Positions 1-8,984 of a stretch of DNA of 64,000 nt are shown piece by piece; positions within the stretch are counted from its first letter, which is position 1, and every line of letters begins with the position of its first letter. The position numbers were made by a program, and so were the translations under genes. A model generated the notes under the pieces. That model saw only the letters and a program-made list of their open reading frames with translations, was not told the DNA's origin and made no database searches. The stretch is from Fen-1298 sp963833465. GTDB taxonomy: Bacteria > Bacteroidota > Ignavibacteria > UBA10030. The DNA lies in contig CAWHXW010000001.1 of NCBI GenBank assembly GCA_963833465.1, positions 36,705-100,704 on the forward strand. The letters are read 5' to 3'.

Positions 1-761
1 ACTGATCGCGGTTTATCTTTCTTCGCCCATAAATCTAACAATACATAATCGCCTTTATGCAGCGGAGAATTAATTTCTTTAGTCGGTTCATAATGCGGAT
101 TTGCACTGTTTGCATTCACAGAGCAATTCGGGTCGCTCGATGTTTCTAATCCTCGTTTCTTGAATTCCGATAACATGAACTGCTGAACATCATATTCTGT
201 AATCGCGATATTGGATTTCATATTTTTGCTTATAAAATTAAATGTTTCATCGACAATCTGGCGTAAATGTACCGCACTTTCAATATTGTCCTTTAATTGT
301 TCATCATCCCATCTTGCTTCAAAGTACTGGATAAGATTAGCTGACGATACAATTTCGACTCCCGTGCCTCGAACAAGTTCAACTGTGCCTGCATCAACGG
401 TCGAGATATACGGAATTGCACATCGAGGGGAATATTCCATCGCAACTTGTTTTGCATCGGAGAGAAGTTCTTTAAGTCCTTCTTCCAGCGAACACCAACT
501 GAGATAAACTTTTTTATCACCAGGGAGAGCATCTAAATTCCATTCTTCAATCCTATGAACTAATTTACGCGGTTCACCTTTAGCTGGAATATAATAGAAA
601 TATCTTCGAGTGAACATAATATGTTTGGGAAGCGATAGAAGGCGAGTAGCAAAAATATTCGATTCACGAAAGTTATATAAAAGCCAGCCGTCTATTTGCT
701 CTGCCTGTAATACTTTCTGGATATCGTAAATCAACACGGAGTAATCTTTCACTGCGCACAT
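1..761 (-). CDS. M24-family metallopeptidase (Xaa-Pro aminopeptidase-like), C-terminus cut by window edge
   Basis: I translated this from the minus strand; it begins with ATG at 761 after a GGAAGG ribosome site and stays open for 253 codons to the window edge. The N-terminal part reads like the creatinase-N domain of Xaa-Pro peptidases (DGWLLYNF, then TRRYFYYIPAKGEPRKLVHR, then AMEYSP and VDAGTVELVR). It is followed by the start of the pita-bread catalytic domain (ITEYDVQQF, NPHYEPT, LLDLWAKKD). The Asp of LLDLW should be the first metal ligand of the M24 fold; the remaining His/Glu ligands lie outside the window. Family members cleave the bond before proline in peptides or dipeptides, usually in the cytosol. 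It lies downstream of the aminomutase operon but beyond that operon's terminator, so it probably has its own promoter. A functional link to the operon is possible but not shown. Confidence 0.85.
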   Translation of the reverse strand, partial: MCAVKDYSVLIYDIQKVLQAEQIDGWLLYNFRESNIFATRLLSLPKHIMFTRRYFYYIPAKGEPRKLVHRIEEWNLDALPGDKKVYLSWCSLEEGLKELLSDAKQVAMEYSPRCAIPYISTVDAGTVELVRGTGVEIVSSANLIQYFEARWDDEQLKDNIESAVHLRQIVDETFNFISKNMKSNIAITEYDVQQFMLSEFKKRGLETSSDPNCSVNANSANPHYEPTKEINSPLHKGDYVLLDLWAKKDKPRS

Positions 762-811
762 AATCTAAACCTTCCGATTGAGAATATTCTTTATTATTGT
801 ATTTGGGAATG

Positions 812-854
812 ATATAAAATAAAAAATCCTGTCCCAGATTATCAGGACAGGATT
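812..854 (-). terminator. Rho-independent terminator of the aminomutase operon
   Basis: A perfect 10-bp inverted repeat (arms 825-834 and 845-854, 10-base loop) is followed on the minus strand by a run of T interrupted by one A. It lies 18 bases past the stop of the lysine 2,3-aminomutase gene and separates that operon from the M24 peptidase. Confidence 0.85.
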
Positions 855-872
855 AATGTACGATTCAGTCGT

Positions 873-2063
873 TTACTTTCCAACTTGTTCAACTGGAACT
901 TGTTCCATAGAAGCTTTTTCTTCAATCCTTTCATCTATATCTGCAACAATCACCGGTTTTCGTCTTCCATTCTGACGCTTCCTTAAATATTTATGCTCCA
1001 CCGGATGTTGTTCAATTAGCTCTTCCTCTACATCGGGATAAGTATAAATTTCATATTTATAATTGCGGAGAATAATATCCTTCCCATTCCTTCCAAGAAC
1101 ATATTGCGGAAGCAGCGGAATTTTTCCTCCGCCGCCAGGTGCATCAATGACATAATACGGAATTGCAAGACCCGAAGTATGTCCGCGGAGTTTATCCATA
1201 ATTTCCAACCCAACACGAACTGGAGTCCTAAAATGATTCGTGCCTTTCGTCAGATCAGCTTGGTAAATATAATATGGACGTACGCGCATTTTAAGCAGCT
1301 TACGATGTAATTCCAGCATTACATCCGGATCATCATTCACGCCCTTCATCAACACAGATTGATTGCCGACAGGTATTCCGACATCAGCCAGCATATTGCA
1401 TGCGCGTTCAGCTTCCGGTGTGCACTCCCATGGATGATTAAAATGCGTATTAATGTAAAGCGGATGATACTTCCTCAACATTTTACATAACTTTACAGTG
1501 ATGCGCTGCGGCAGTACGCAGGGCATCTTTGTTCCAAGGCGAATAATCTCTACGTGTGGAATTTCCCGCAATCCTGCCAGAACGCGTTCTAAGGCATAAT
1601 CTGTCACCATTAATGGATCGCCGCCGGAGATAACAACATCCCGTATCTCAGGATGAGAGTTAATATATTCCAATCCTCTTTGAATGTACTTTGCATTGAT
1701 TTTCGTAGAATCGCTGACTTTTCTTTTTCTAGTACAGAACCGGCAGTACATAGAGCACTGACTGGTGATAAGGAATAGTGCTCTATCAGGATATCGATGT
1801 GTGATACTTGGAACCGGGCTATCGGCATCTTCATTAAGAGGATCGACGGGTGCTTTATCATCCTGGAGTTCGATTGCATCAGGAATACACTGCCGCCAGA
1901 TAGGATCGTTCGGATAACGAATTAAACTTAGGTAGTACGGATTAATTCTAATATGAAAAAATTTATCGAGCTTCTCTGCAGCTTCTTTACTAAATCCAAA
2001 ACGCTCAACTAAATCTTTTGCGCTGTCAACGCTCTGTCTAAGCATTTCTTGCCAGAGTTCCAT
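873..2063 (-). CDS. kamA: Lysine 2,3-aminomutase (KamA family radical SAM, PLP enzyme)
   Basis: This enzyme family interconverts L-lysine and L-beta-lysine using S-adenosylmethionine, a 4Fe-4S cluster and pyridoxal phosphate. The 396-residue protein has the radical-SAM motif CSMYCRFC (Cys103, 107, 110), GGDP at about 147-150, and the KamA-specific DAPGGGGKIP, whose Lys314 should hold PLP. The two acidic residues that bind the side-chain amine of lysine in the Clostridium enzyme appear to be present (Asp270 in QADLTKG, Asp307 in IDAPG), which favours free lysine as substrate. The length is near that of clostridial KamA (about 416) and greater than EpmB, the EF-P lysine aminomutase. It is the last gene of a four-gene operon, starting 18 bases after the GNAT gene, and ends in a clear terminator. 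Confidence 0.93.
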   Translation of the reverse strand: MELWQEMLRQSVDSAKDLVERFGFSKEAAEKLDKFFHIRINPYYLSLIRYPNDPIWRQCIPDAIELQDDKAPVDPLNEDADSPVPSITHRYPDRALFLITSQCSMYCRFCTRKRKVSDSTKINAKYIQRGLEYINSHPEIRDVVISGGDPLMVTDYALERVLAGLREIPHVEIIRLGTKMPCVLPQRITVKLCKMLRKYHPLYINTHFNHPWECTPEAERACNMLADVGIPVGNQSVLMKGVNDDPDVMLELHRKLLKMRVRPYYIYQADLTKGTNHFRTPVRVGLEIMDKLRGHTSGLAIPYYVIDAPGGGGKIPLLPQYVLGRNGKDIILRNYKYEIYTYPDVEEELIEQHPVEHKYLRKRQNGRRKPVIVADIDERIEEKASMEQVPVEQVGK

Positions 2064-2081
2064 AAATAATACTATTGCTCC

Positions 2082-2555
2082 TTAAAAGTATTTAGAATAG
2101 ATGACGAGGTCGTCATCTTGTGCATAATAATCTTTGATACGAGCCGCTTCTATATATTGATGCCGAAGATAAAACCGCCGCGTCGGTTCATACTTTGGTT
2201 GTGATGATGTTTCAACAACGAGTAATTTACCGCCCAATGTTTTTACATGTTCTTCACAATGTTCAAGTAATTCATGTCCAATTCGTTTTTTATGTACACG
2301 CGGATGCACGGCAATCCAGTACAAATCAAATGTTTTTTGCGTCATCGGTGTAGGACCCGCGCAATAATATCCTTGTATGGTACCGAAATCATCCACATAA
2401 GAAAAAAGAAAATAATCTTTTTGTTCTTTATCGTTTGCAGTAATGTCCATCAGTTCTATCGCGACATCAACTTCCTCTTTACGAAACACTCCGGTCGCCC
2501 TTACAATTTCTGCAAGCGGTTCGATATCTTCTTTTTCAAACTTTCTAATCGGCAT
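2082..2555 (-). CDS. Small GNAT-family N-acetyltransferase linked to lysine 2,3-aminomutase
   Basis: Single-domain GNAT protein of about 157 residues. The start at 2555 (MPIRKFEKEDIEPL) is preferred because the longer frame to 2594 would run 35 bases into the upstream gene and add a non-GNAT tail; 2555 lies just after the TAG of that gene. The acetyl-CoA loop region is HPRVHKKRIGHELL, where the first Gly of the usual Q/R-x-x-G-x-G/A is Arg. GNAT enzymes move an acetyl group to an amine. In methanogens and some bacilli a dedicated acetyltransferase (AblB/YodP) acetylates beta-lysine made by AblA, but those proteins are much longer, so equivalence is not assumed. Its place between two ATP-grasp ligases and KamA suggests it acts on the same product. 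Confidence 0.82.
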   Translation of the reverse strand: MPIRKFEKEDIEPLAEIVRATGVFRKEEVDVAIELMDITANDKEQKDYFLFSYVDDFGTIQGYYCAGPTPMTQKTFDLYWIAVHPRVHKKRIGHELLEHCEEHVKTLGGKLLVVETSSQPKYEPTRRFYLRHQYIEAARIKDYYAQDDDLVIYSKYF

Positions 2556-2559
2556 ATCG

Positions 2560-3657
2560 CTACCGGCGCGACCGCTCAAAAGCGGTCTCCACAATTTTTA
2601 AAATCATATCGTCAAATGTCATTCCGGCTGTGCGGGCTGAACGAGCAAAACCTGCATCGCATGATATATCCGGATTCGGATTCACTTCTAAAACGTACGG
2701 TGTATTAGAAGCATCAAGCCGGATATCTACACGTGCATAATCTCTAATTTCCATTAATTGATACGCTTGCAATGCGACTTTCCTTATGCGTTGTTCTACA
2801 TCAGTATCAAGCTGTGCCGGACATGTTCCAACAGTTCCTGCGTATTCCGGTGTCCCTTCGACCCACTTCGCATTGTAAGTAACAATCTTCGGATATCCGG
2901 ACGGTAGTTTTGAAAAATCAATTTCAGAAATCGGCAATATTGTCGGCTGCTCGTTGCCAATGATAGCGACATTCAATTCCCTTCCTTCAATATATTCTTC
3001 AACTAACGCCGGTTCGTTGAAGGTTTTCAAAATATAGGCAACTTGTTTTTGAAGCGAAGGTATATCATAAACAACAGACGAATTTTGTATGCCAATACTT
3101 GCATCTTCATGTATTGGTTTGACAATAAATGGAAAATGCAAATGTGCCTCGTCAATATGGCAGGCTTCAACATTTGCAGAAATTATATGCTGTGCAGTCG
3201 GTATTCCATATGCCCGAAGAATATCCTTTGCGCGGACTTTATTCAAGCATGTTCCTAATGCAAGCGTTGCAGCACCTGTATAGGGAATATTCATCAATTC
3301 ATAAATGCCTGCAATGTGCATCTCGTGAAGTGATTCTCCCATTAGCGATTCACATAAATTGAAAATAAGATCAGGTTTTTGTATCTCGACAAAATTTATT
3401 AGGCGCTTGATATCACCATCAATATTAAATAGTGAAGTACGATATCCTTTATTTTGAAGCGCTTTTTCTACTTGTTCGCGCTCTTCGATTACGCCGACTT
3501 CCGACATATCAACTAAATGACTTGGTACATTAGCGACTATTTCTGAATGAGACGCAAGTGCCCCGATTTGTCCTTCCGCAGAAATAAACATTCGTCCTTT
3601 TTCTGTTGTAATTGTAGGTTCGTTGAAAATAATTGCGATATGTGCTATTTTCGTCAT
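2560..3657 (-). CDS. D-Ala-D-Ala ligase-like ATP-grasp protein, second of a tandem pair
   Basis: 365 residues with the ATP-grasp layout of D-alanine-D-alanine ligase: substrate-side N-domain, then IPYTGAATLALGTCLNKVRAK (about 126-146), the lysine-bearing FPFIVKPIHEDASIGI, and the metal site RVDIRLD...LEVNPNPDI. Such enzymes join a carboxylate to an amine through an acyl-phosphate with ATP. The tail after NPNPDI (SARTAGMTFDDMI) parallels that of the upstream paralogue. It starts 6 bases after the first ATP-grasp gene. The substrate cannot be read from sequence; two diverged copies beside KamA argue against ordinary peptidoglycan D-Ala-D-Ala synthesis. Automatic pipelines would probably name it Ddl, which I consider misleading here. 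Confidence 0.85.
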   Translation of the reverse strand: MTKIAHIAIIFNEPTITTEKGRMFISAEGQIGALASHSEIVANVPSHLVDMSEVGVIEEREQVEKALQNKGYRTSLFNIDGDIKRLINFVEIQKPDLIFNLCESLMGESLHEMHIAGIYELMNIPYTGAATLALGTCLNKVRAKDILRAYGIPTAQHIISANVEACHIDEAHLHFPFIVKPIHEDASIGIQNSSVVYDIPSLQKQVAYILKTFNEPALVEEYIEGRELNVAIIGNEQPTILPISEIDFSKLPSGYPKIVTYNAKWVEGTPEYAGTVGTCPAQLDTDVEQRIRKVALQAYQLMEIRDYARVDIRLDASNTPYVLEVNPNPDISCDAGFARSARTAGMTFDDMILKIVETAFERSRR

Positions 3658-3663
3658 TTATTT

Positions 3664-4767
3664 TCAATTCTTAAGCAAATTATATCGCTTAATTCCTTCA
3701 TCTAAAACAGCATTAATCAAAGTATTATAATCCATACCTGCCGATCTGGCGGCTTGTGGAAAACAAGAATGTTCTTCAGGATTTGGCAATATTCCAGGTA
3801 AAGGATTTAATTCCAACACATTTGGATGCCCATGTTCATCTAATCTTATGTCAATTCGACACCAGTCTCGGCAGCGTAATATTCGATATGCATTGCGGCA
3901 AACATCTTCAATTTCTTTTTGAAGTTTTGAAGGAATTTTAGCCGGACATTCATGCACATCGATGGGATTTTCTATTGTGTCCCAAATCCATTTCGCTTCA
4001 TACGAATAAACAGGATTTACATCATCCGGAAGTGAATCGAAGCGGATTTCTACAATCGGCAATATACGAATATCGGAGTCGTTGCCAAGAATTGCTACGG
4101 TGAACTCCCGTCCAGTCAAAAATTTTTCTACTAACGCAGGTTCTTCATATTCTCCGATTATTCTTTTAACTTGACGATGGAGTTCTTCATCGGTGCGAAC
4201 AACCGATGCATTGTAAATGCCTTTACTCGATCCTTCATGTAATGGTTTCACTATGCAAGGTAAAGAAAAATCTAATTTCGATAATTGATGAAGAGAATTT
4301 ATGACAGCAAACGGCGGAGTCAGAATTTTATGATGTGATAATATTTCTTTCGCTCTTGATTTATCAAGACAAATTCCCAGCGTGAGCGAATCAGAACCTG
4401 TATAAGGAATGCCGAGCATTTCAAGAATTGCTGGAATTTGTGCTTCACGTGATGGACCGCGCAAACCTTCAGCAATATTAAAAACAATGTCGGGTTTCAC
4501 AGCTAGAAGAGCCGGATATGCTTCCTCGGTTGCTTCGATAAGAGTAACGTCGTGATACAATTCGAGTGCTGTCTTTACGGCGAGAATAGTTTCTTCCTTA
4601 TCCCATTCTGCGTATATGTCTGCTTTCGCCTGATGAAGTTCAGTTTTTTCTGCGACATTTTTTTTTCTTCCAGGAAATTTATCCGGATCATCGTCGCCAG
4701 TTAAAACTTCTTCTACACTTTCTTTCTTCACGTTGTAGACGAGAGCTACGTTCAGTCGCTGTAGCAA
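3664..4767 (-). CDS. D-Ala-D-Ala ligase-like ATP-grasp protein, first of a tandem pair
   Basis: 367 residues, same fold as its downstream neighbour: IPYTGSDSLTLGICLDKSRAK, FPCIVKPLHEGSSKGI, then RIDIRLDEHGHPNVLELNPLPGI as the ATP/Mg site. It carries an extra acidic, lysine-rich N-terminal stretch (about 15-55, GDDDPDKFPGRKK onward) missing from the second copy. The start is a TTG at 4767: an in-frame TGA lies just upstream, and AAAGG is 13 bases before, a rather long spacing. It heads the operon behind a TTGACA/TATATT promoter. The family makes amide bonds from ATP; its partners here (GNAT, lysine 2,3-aminomutase) suggest a beta-lysine-containing small molecule, which is inference. Confidence 0.85.
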   Translation of the reverse strand: MLQRLNVALVYNVKKESVEEVLTGDDDPDKFPGRKKNVAEKTELHQAKADIYAEWDKEETILAVKTALELYHDVTLIEATEEAYPALLAVKPDIVFNIAEGLRGPSREAQIPAILEMLGIPYTGSDSLTLGICLDKSRAKEILSHHKILTPPFAVINSLHQLSKLDFSLPCIVKPLHEGSSKGIYNASVVRTDEELHRQVKRIIGEYEEPALVEKFLTGREFTVAILGNDSDIRILPIVEIRFDSLPDDVNPVYSYEAKWIWDTIENPIDVHECPAKIPSKLQKEIEDVCRNAYRILRCRDWCRIDIRLDEHGHPNVLELNPLPGILPNPEEHSCFPQAARSAGMDYNTLINAVLDEGIKRYNLLKN

Positions 4768-4839
4768 GCGGTAAGATCAACCTTTCAATTGTTGAACTAA
4801 TCTATTTTGCTGTTTCAATGAACAACAAATGTTGATACT

Positions 4840-4867
4840 AATATAATCCTTTATATCTTGTTGTCAA
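4840..4867 (-). promoter_or_regulatory. Sigma70-like promoter of the ATP-grasp/GNAT/KamA operon
   Basis: On the minus strand a consensus TTGACA (4862-4867) is separated by 16 bases from TATATT (4840-4845). It lies about 75 bases before the TTG start at 4767, leaving a leader of about 65 bases. No operator-like palindrome is seen around it. Confidence 0.6.
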
Positions 4868-5015
4868 GTTTTTTCGCTCTTTTTGACCATGAAATGTCGG
4901 CAAGAGATAAGGTCTACGAAAAGACAAATTCCTGATTTACGATTTTGAATTTGAGATTTGAAGATCGAAGGATGCAAATAATTTCGTCAGTAGTTTTTGA
5001 TTTCTGTTTTTAACC

Positions 5016-7196
5016 TTACCCAATTTTTCCAAGTTCAAGAATTTCTCTAAACTCTCCTTCAAATTGTTTTCGAATACATTCATTTGATTTCTGACGAAGA
5101 TGCGGATCGTTCTTGATAAGATCAAACGCTTCTTTTCGCGCTAATGAAAGTAAATCTGCATCATCAATAAGATTTGCAATCCGAAGTACAGGCAGCCCGC
5201 TTTGTCGTGTACCAAAGAATTCGCCTGGTCCTCGTAATTTCAAATCTACTTCCGCTATTTTAAATCCATTTGTTGTTTGCACCATTGTCTCTAAACGTGT
5301 ACGTGCATGTTCTTTTTCATCGTGCAGTTCTAAAATTTCCTTACCTTTTGTGTGAGTGTCGAACCAATTATAGTTTGCAATAAGAATGCAGTAAGATTGA
5401 TCGGCCCCTCGTCCCACACGGCCGCGCAATTGATGCAACTGCGATAATCCGAACCTCTCTGCATTTTCGATAATCATAATAGTTGCATTGGGAACGTCGA
5501 TACCTACCTCTATTACTGTTGTTGAAACAAGAATCTGAATTTCGCCAGATTTGAACTCCTGCATAACTTCATCTTTTATTTCTGACTTTAGCCTGCCATG
5601 CAAAAGACCAAGCCGATAATTCGGGAAAATACTTTTTTGTAAATACTCATACTCTTTTGCTGCAGCTTTAAGATCAATCTTTTCCGATTCCTCGATGAGA
5701 GGAAAAACAATATATGCCTGTCTTCCGTGGTCAATTTCATCTTTAACAAATTGATAGACTTTTTGCTTTTGAGTTTCAGTCCTAAGTGCAGTCCGAATAG
5801 GTTTGCGGTTTGCAGGCAGTTCGTCAATGATAGATACTTCAAGATCGCCGTACAATGTCATCGCAAGCGTGCGCGGAATAGGTGTTGCCGTCATCACAAG
5901 CACATCAGGATTGATGCCTTTTCCACGCAATGTTGCACGCTGCATTACGCCAAATCGATGCTGTTCATCTACAATAACAAAACCAAGCTTTGCAAATTCA
6001 ACTTTTTCTTCTACTAATGCATGCGTACCAACAACAATATTTGCACTTCCACTCCGGATATCTTCTAACACATCGTCCCTTAATTTTTTCCGCTGGCCAC
6101 CTATTAACATGCGAACATTCGCCGATAAATTTTTTAGAAAAGATTTAATTGTCTGATAATGTTGTTCCGCAAGAATTTCTGTAGGTGCCATAAACGCAAC
6201 CTGCAAGCCGTTCTCAACAGCGATGAGCGCAGCACAAAGCGCAACTATTGTTTTTCCGCTTCCTACATCGCCCTGCAAAAGACGGTTCATTGAGAAAGGA
6301 GATTTTAAATCACTAATTATTTCTCGTATCACTCGTTCTTGCGCAGTTGTCAATGCAAATTGAAGTGAATCTACAAGCCTACGTGCGAGAGTGCTTTCCA
6401 CATTATAAGTCAATCCGCGCAGTGTTTGCTGTGTTTCGCGTTTTCGCAATGCTAACATTAACTGAATAAAGAACAGCTCTTCGAACTTAAGCCGTCTCTG
6501 TGCTGTATTTAATTCCTGAAAGCTATCCGGAAAATGAATTGAACGTATTGCTGATTGTTCATCACAAAGCGAATTACGAAGTAAAATATCCTGTGAGATG
6601 GTTTCCTCAAGGACCGTAAGATTATGATCCACTGCATTGCGAATGATACGCCGAAAGCCGCGGCTGTCAAGGCCGACTTTTTCAAGTTCAGCGCTAGAGC
6701 GATACTTCGGAATGATACTGCCTGTGTTGAATAATTTGCTCCAATCCGGTTCATCCTCTTCAACACTTTTCAATCTGTCAAATTGCGGATGAACGAATTG
6801 CGGGCGATCAAGTTTGTCAAGCGTTGGAATTGAAGAAAGTGCTATTAACTCGCCGATCTCAAACGCATTTTTCAACCAGAAGAATCCTTCAAACCAGATA
6901 CAAACAAGAAAGCCGCTTTCGTCTTTCACAGTAAGCATAAAAATTAATTTGTTGCTGCGCCTAGTGCGCCTTGCTTCTTGCCGATACACTTCAGCAAATA
7001 TAGTTACTGCCTCACCTTTTTCAACATAATTTTTCAAATCAGCAATACGGACAATTTGACTGCGATCTAAATAACCTCGCGGATAATACGAAAAGAGATC
7101 TTTGAACCTGCGAATACCGAGATTTGCCAGCGCCGCTGCACGTTTAGGCCCCACACCTTTAATGTATTGAAGAGGTGACTGTGAATTTAGAGTCAT
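5016..7196 (-). CDS. recG: ATP-dependent DNA helicase RecG
   Basis: 726 residues, near the family length of about 690. RecG reverses stalled replication forks and migrates Holliday junctions. Visible parts in order: an N-terminal helix-hairpin-helix-like start (YIKGVGPKRAAAL), the wedge/OB domain (about 60-190), Walker A GDVGSGKT near 307, the DEQHR box near 410 (VDEQHRFGV), TATPIPRT, and the C-terminal helicase half with LRGRVGRG and the RecG tail FFGTRQSGLP. All helicase motifs look intact. It stands alone on the minus strand, divergent from the downstream NamZ-like gene. Confidence 0.97.
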   Translation of the reverse strand: MTLNSQSPLQYIKGVGPKRAAALANLGIRRFKDLFSYYPRGYLDRSQIVRIADLKNYVEKGEAVTIFAEVYRQEARRTRRSNKLIFMLTVKDESGFLVCIWFEGFFWLKNAFEIGELIALSSIPTLDKLDRPQFVHPQFDRLKSVEEDEPDWSKLFNTGSIIPKYRSSAELEKVGLDSRGFRRIIRNAVDHNLTVLEETISQDILLRNSLCDEQSAIRSIHFPDSFQELNTAQRRLKFEELFFIQLMLALRKRETQQTLRGLTYNVESTLARRLVDSLQFALTTAQERVIREIISDLKSPFSMNRLLQGDVGSGKTIVALCAALIAVENGLQVAFMAPTEILAEQHYQTIKSFLKNLSANVRMLIGGQRKKLRDDVLEDIRSGSANIVVGTHALVEEKVEFAKLGFVIVDEQHRFGVMQRATLRGKGINPDVLVMTATPIPRTLAMTLYGDLEVSIIDELPANRKPIRTALRTETQKQKVYQFVKDEIDHGRQAYIVFPLIEESEKIDLKAAAKEYEYLQKSIFPNYRLGLLHGRLKSEIKDEVMQEFKSGEIQILVSTTVIEVGIDVPNATIMIIENAERFGLSQLHQLRGRVGRGADQSYCILIANYNWFDTHTKGKEILELHDEKEHARTRLETMVQTTNGFKIAEVDLKLRGPGEFFGTRQSGLPVLRIANLIDDADLLSLARKEAFDLIKNDPHLRQKSNECIRKQFEGEFREILELGKIG

Positions 7197-7385
7197 TGTA
7201 TAATTTAATTAATTAAAATTGTACTAATACTTTGCGTTCATTTAAATATTGAAAGAAGATAGGCAAAGAGCATATGAAATTCAAACTTGGAGACATTTTG
7301 AATGCAAAAATTTTTAAACCTTCCACTATGGAATTCAACATTGCTTGCGTATATTATTATCAACATGTTTTTCCTTAACTAAAAA

Positions 7386-8669
7386 ATGACTTTAAAAATA
7401 ATTCAAATGAAAATAATATTTTCCTCGTTAATGGTTATAATATTGATATTCGCATTACAATTATTTTCTGCAGAGCCAGCGGTGAAGCCGGGAATTGATG
7501 TGCTGCGCGATCGCGGCTTTGATATCCTTAAAGGTAAACGCGTCGGTCTGATTACCAATGCTACAGGTGTCACCTCAGATTTACAAAGCACAATTGATGT
7601 GTTATTTAACTCTCCCGTAGTTAAACTTGTCGCGCTTTACAGTCCAGAGCATGGCGTACGCGGTGATGCTGATGCTGGAAAAGAAGTCAGTAGTTTCAAT
7701 GATGCTAGAACTGGATTACCGGTGTACTCTCTATATGGTAAAACGCGCAGACCGACTAAAGAAATGCTGCAAGGCGTAGATGTTCTTGTGTACGATATTC
7801 AAGATATTGGCGTGCGTTCTTACACTTACATTTCAACGATGGGATTGGCAATGGAAGCTGCTGCGGAAAATGGAATTAAATTTATTGTCCTTGATCGACC
7901 TGATCCATTAACAGGCGAACGTGTAGAAGGGGCAATGCTAGAACCAAAATTTAAATCGTTTATAGGCGAGTACCCGATTCCTTATATCTACGGAATGACC
8001 GCAGGCGAATTAGCGCAAATGATAAACGGAGAGCAATGGCTTAACAACGGCGGCTCGCCTGGTGCGCCGGGTAAATGCGATCTAACAGTTGTGACAATGA
8101 AAGGATGGACACGAGATATGTGGTGGGATGAAACCGGTTTAATGTGGGTTCCAACATCTCCGCATATTCCGCATTCCTTTACAACAATTTTTTCTGTGCT
8201 TACAGGACTTTTAGGGGAACTTGGCACTGCAAATCAAGGTGTTGGGTACACACTTCCATTTGAATTGGTTGGTGCTCCATGGATAGACGGCTACGCCCTT
8301 GCCCGTTACTTAAATAGTCTTAATATGCCCGGTGTTCAATTCCGTCCGGTTACGTATATTCCATTTTATAAAGACACAACGGGAATTCGGTACAAAGGCG
8401 TACAAATACACATAATCGACCGGAAAATACTGAATATGACTCAAGTGCAGATTGCAATTCTTGAAGCCCTGCTTCATCTTTTTCCAGATAATAATATTTT
8501 TGATCGCGCAAAACCGGAAAGAATAAATTCTTTTGATAAAGCTGTTGGAACGGATGATATTCGACGCGATCTTCAGAGTAATACTTCCGTGGATGAAATA
8601 CTTCGAAGGATTGACCAGTTGCGAACAGAGTTTATGATAAAGCGAGAAAAATATCTTTTATATAAATAA
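7386..8669 (+). CDS. namZ: DUF1343 protein, NamZ-like exo-beta-N-acetylmuramidase, exported
   Basis: The DUF1343 family contains NamZ (YbbC) of Bacillus subtilis, an exo-enzyme that releases N-acetylmuramic acid from the end of peptidoglycan fragments. The 427-residue protein has a signal peptide (the stretch MKIIFSSLMVIILIFALQ) and the family blocks GKRVGLITNATGV, YSPEHGVRG, YDIQDIGVRSYTYI and DRPDPL. The ATG at 7386 and the one at 7407 are both possible; the second starts directly with the signal peptide, and neither has a clear ribosome site. No other muropeptide-recycling genes (nagZ, amiE, murQ) are nearby, so the biological role in this organism is open. Confidence 0.88.
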   Translation: MTLKIIQMKIIFSSLMVIILIFALQLFSAEPAVKPGIDVLRDRGFDILKGKRVGLITNATGVTSDLQSTIDVLFNSPVVKLVALYSPEHGVRGDADAGKEVSSFNDARTGLPVYSLYGKTRRPTKEMLQGVDVLVYDIQDIGVRSYTYISTMGLAMEAAAENGIKFIVLDRPDPLTGERVEGAMLEPKFKSFIGEYPIPYIYGMTAGELAQMINGEQWLNNGGSPGAPGKCDLTVVTMKGWTRDMWWDETGLMWVPTSPHIPHSFTTIFSVLTGLLGELGTANQGVGYTLPFELVGAPWIDGYALARYLNSLNMPGVQFRPVTYIPFYKDTTGIRYKGVQIHIIDRKILNMTQVQIAILEALLHLFPDNNIFDRAKPERINSFDKAVGTDDIRRDLQSNTSVDEILRRIDQLRTEFMIKREKYLLYK

Positions 8670-8981
8670 TAATGTTATCAGTTTTATCAAAATACTAACG
8701 TCGTTTGTTTGAACAGCAGATCAATTGAAAAATTCCTTTTTCAGCCGTTGCATTTTGCATAAGGCTTTCCTATTTTAAGATTGAACTTAATATGCGTATC
8801 CATATAAATACGAGCCAATGGAGAAAATCGAAGCAGGTCGTCTGGACCTAAAACTACAAATCTGTTTCTTCTCATCTCGCTCCACGGAATACGAGTCCCC
8901 TGCACCATCTTCAAAATTAAATTATCACTGGAATCAGCTGCAAGCAAATGCTATTACAAATATTGCTAAAGGAAGGAGTGT
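8670..8981. other. Intergenic gap without a recognised gene
   Basis: About 310 bases between the NamZ-like gene and plsC. A 68-codon frame on the minus strand (8741-8947) resembles nothing I know and has no convincing ribosome site. The right end carries the strong GGAAGGAG ribosome site of plsC (8971-8978). Confidence 0.5.
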
Positions 8982-8984
8982 TTG

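Noticed and set aside
873..2063. EF-P lysine aminomutase (EpmB) as the identity of the KamA protein
   Set aside because: The protein is longer than EpmB and keeps both Asp residues that bind free lysine; no epmA or efp gene is adjacent.
2560..4767. Housekeeping D-alanine-D-alanine ligase (ddl)
   Set aside because: Two diverged copies in an operon with lysine 2,3-aminomutase and an acetyltransferase, away from mur genes, make a cell-wall housekeeping role unlikely though not impossible.
5113..5355. Plus-strand reading frames inside recG, ftsH, tilS and the giant T9SS genes
   Set aside because: They lie antisense to strongly conserved coding sequence and encode no recognisable proteins.
8741..8947. 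68-codon minus-strand frame before plsC
   Set aside because: No recognisable domain or ribosome site; left as part of the intergenic gap.
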